64,000 nt of DNA from an uncultured Collinsella sp. (GTDB lineage: Bacteria; Actinomycetota; Coriobacteriia; Coriobacteriales; Coriobacteriaceae): NCBI GenBank assembly GCA_900542085.1, contig UQMK01000009.1:1-64000 (forward strand). Direction: 5' to 3'. Positions 63,093 through 64,000 of this stretch are shown piece after piece. How positions within the stretch are numbered: the first letter of the stretch is position 1; the number at the start of each line of letters is the position of its first letter. Made by a program: the position numbers and the translations under genes. The notes under the pieces were generated by a model. That model was given only the letters and a program-made list of their open reading frames with translations. It was not told where the DNA came from and made no database searches.

Positions 63093-64000
63093 ATGGCGAT
63101 TACCATCGATATCGACACCGCACGCCCCTACCAGGTGCACGTGGGCACCTTTTTGCTGGAGCAGACAGGGCCGCTCGTTCGCGCCACCGCTGGAGGCACC
63201 CGCGCCGTCATCGTGACGGACACCAACGTGGGTCCGCTCTACCAGATGCCCGTCAAGCAGAGCCTGGAGGCGTCAGGCTATGAGGTAAGCATTTGCACCT
63301 TCGAGGCCGGCGAGGCACACAAGCGCGCCGAGACCTACGTTGCCATTCTCGAGTTTGTAGCCGAGCACGAGCTTTCGCGTTCCGACGTGATCGTGGCGCT
63401 CGGCGGCGGCGTTGTGGGCGACGTGGCCGGCTTTGTGGCCGCCACCTACATGCGCGGCTGCAAGTTTGTGCAGATCCCCACGAGCCTGCTCGCCATGGTG
63501 GACTCGTCGGTGGGCGGCAAGACGGCCATCGACCTGGCTGCCGGCAAGAACCTGGCCGGTGCCTTTTGGCAACCGAGCGTGGTTATCGCCGACGTGGGAT
63601 GCCTTGCCACCCTCACGCCCGAGCAGTTCGCCGACGGCTGCGGCGAGGTCGTCAAGCACGCTGTCATTGCCGATCCGGAGCTTTTCGCCGAACTGGAGAA
63701 AACCCCGCTCACGCTTGAGCTGCTTAACCAGGACGTGGCCCGTGTGGCGCTCATCATCGCCCGCAATATCGACATTAAGCGCGCCGTGGTCGTTGCCGAC
63801 GAGCGCGAGACCAACCAGCGCAAGCTCCTCAACTTTGGACACAGCGCCGGACACGCTGTCGAGGCCTGCGAGCACTTTGAGCTGGGACACGGTAACTGTG
63901 TGTCGATCGGCATGGGCATCATCACGCGTGCCGCGGCCCTGCACGGCATTTGCGACGCCGAGCTGCCCGGTCGCATCGAGGAGCTCTGCGCACGCCACGG
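63093..64000 (+). CDS. aroB: 3-dehydroquinate synthase, truncated by window edge
   Basis: At least 302 residues visible from ATG 63093; the C-terminus is beyond the right edge. Second shikimate step, NAD-dependent. IVALGGGVVGDVAGFVAAT, PTSLLAMVDSSVGGKTAIDL (read to VGGKT) and NFGHSAGHAVEA are diagnostic. AAAGGA lies 11 bases before the ATG. It follows tyrA by 36 bases. Confidence 0.96.
   Translation, partial: MAITIDIDTARPYQVHVGTFLLEQTGPLVRATAGGTRAVIVTDTNVGPLYQMPVKQSLEASGYEVSICTFEAGEAHKRAETYVAILEFVAEHELSRSDVIVALGGGVVGDVAGFVAATYMRGCKFVQIPTSLLAMVDSSVGGKTAIDLAAGKNLAGAFWQPSVVIADVGCLATLTPEQFADGCGEVVKHAVIADPELFAELEKTPLTLELLNQDVARVALIIARNIDIKRAVVVADERETNQRKLLNFGHSAGHAVEACEHFELGHGNCVSIGMGIITRAAALHGICDAELPGRIEELCARH

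Noticed and set aside
61128..63140. 670-codon open frame opposite aroF-tyrA
   Set aside because: Antisense shadow spanning two clear genes.

Overview
The window looks like a chromosomal segment of a Coriobacteriia member (Actinomycetota), most likely Collinsella or a close relative. This is inferred from GC-rich coding sequence, fermentative enzymes (AdhE, PPDK with its regulatory kinase), the MEP isoprenoid route, a glyQ/glyS pair, and frequent TTG starts. No 16S or other taxonomic marker is present, so the genus is inference. Almost everything is housekeeping. About 57 protein genes and one tRNA are supported. No prophage or CRISPR array was seen. The one mobile element is a REP-associated tyrosine transposase with its repeats.

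Layout. 0-4.4 kb (minus): pyrR-pyrB-pyrC-pyrK-pyrD with an attenuator leader. 4.6-9.8 kb (plus, except the minus-strand transposase): rpmB, the REP/RAYT element, adhE, and a phosphotransferase-fold kinase. 9.8-20.1 kb (minus): rpsB-tsf, then pyrH-frr-uppS-cdsA-dxr-rseP-ispG-proS, joining translation, UMP kinase, lipid carrier synthesis and membrane proteolysis. 20.2-26.9 kb (minus): rplS-rnhB-yraN-comM-dprA-trmFO-xerC. 26.9-36.8 kb (minus): a large secreted protein with an aerolysin/ETX-MTX2-like region, ppdK and its regulator, and glyQS. 36.9-39.5 kb (minus): rpsP-khpA-rimM-trmD-lepB. 39.6-40.8 kb (plus): dinB. 40.9-54.6 kb (minus): mreB-mreC-mreD-pbp2-rodA, a DUF697-like protein, two radical-SAM-linked genes, rplU-rpmA-obgE-nadD-yqeK-rsfS. 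54.7-60.8 kb (minus): TPR membrane protein, cyclophilin, zinc-ribbon membrane protein, P-type ATPase. 60.8 kb: tRNA-Arg(CCG). 61.1-64 kb (plus): aroF-tyrA-aroB, the last cut by the window edge.

The most interesting items are: (i) the 935-residue exported protein at 26939-29746, whose middle resembles aerolysin-type beta-pore-forming toxins followed by Ig-like domains, set inside the rpsP-trmD / rplS-rnhB housekeeping block; (ii) the RAYT gene framed by inverted arrays of a 33-bp unit, with related sequences next to other genes' stop codons; (iii) a site-2 protease with an inserted winged-helix-like domain; (iv) intrinsic terminators between promoter and gene at pyrR and aroF; (v) a xerC whose N-terminal domain is encoded but has no ordinary start codon. 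All assignments come from reading sequence and translations by eye. No database search was run.
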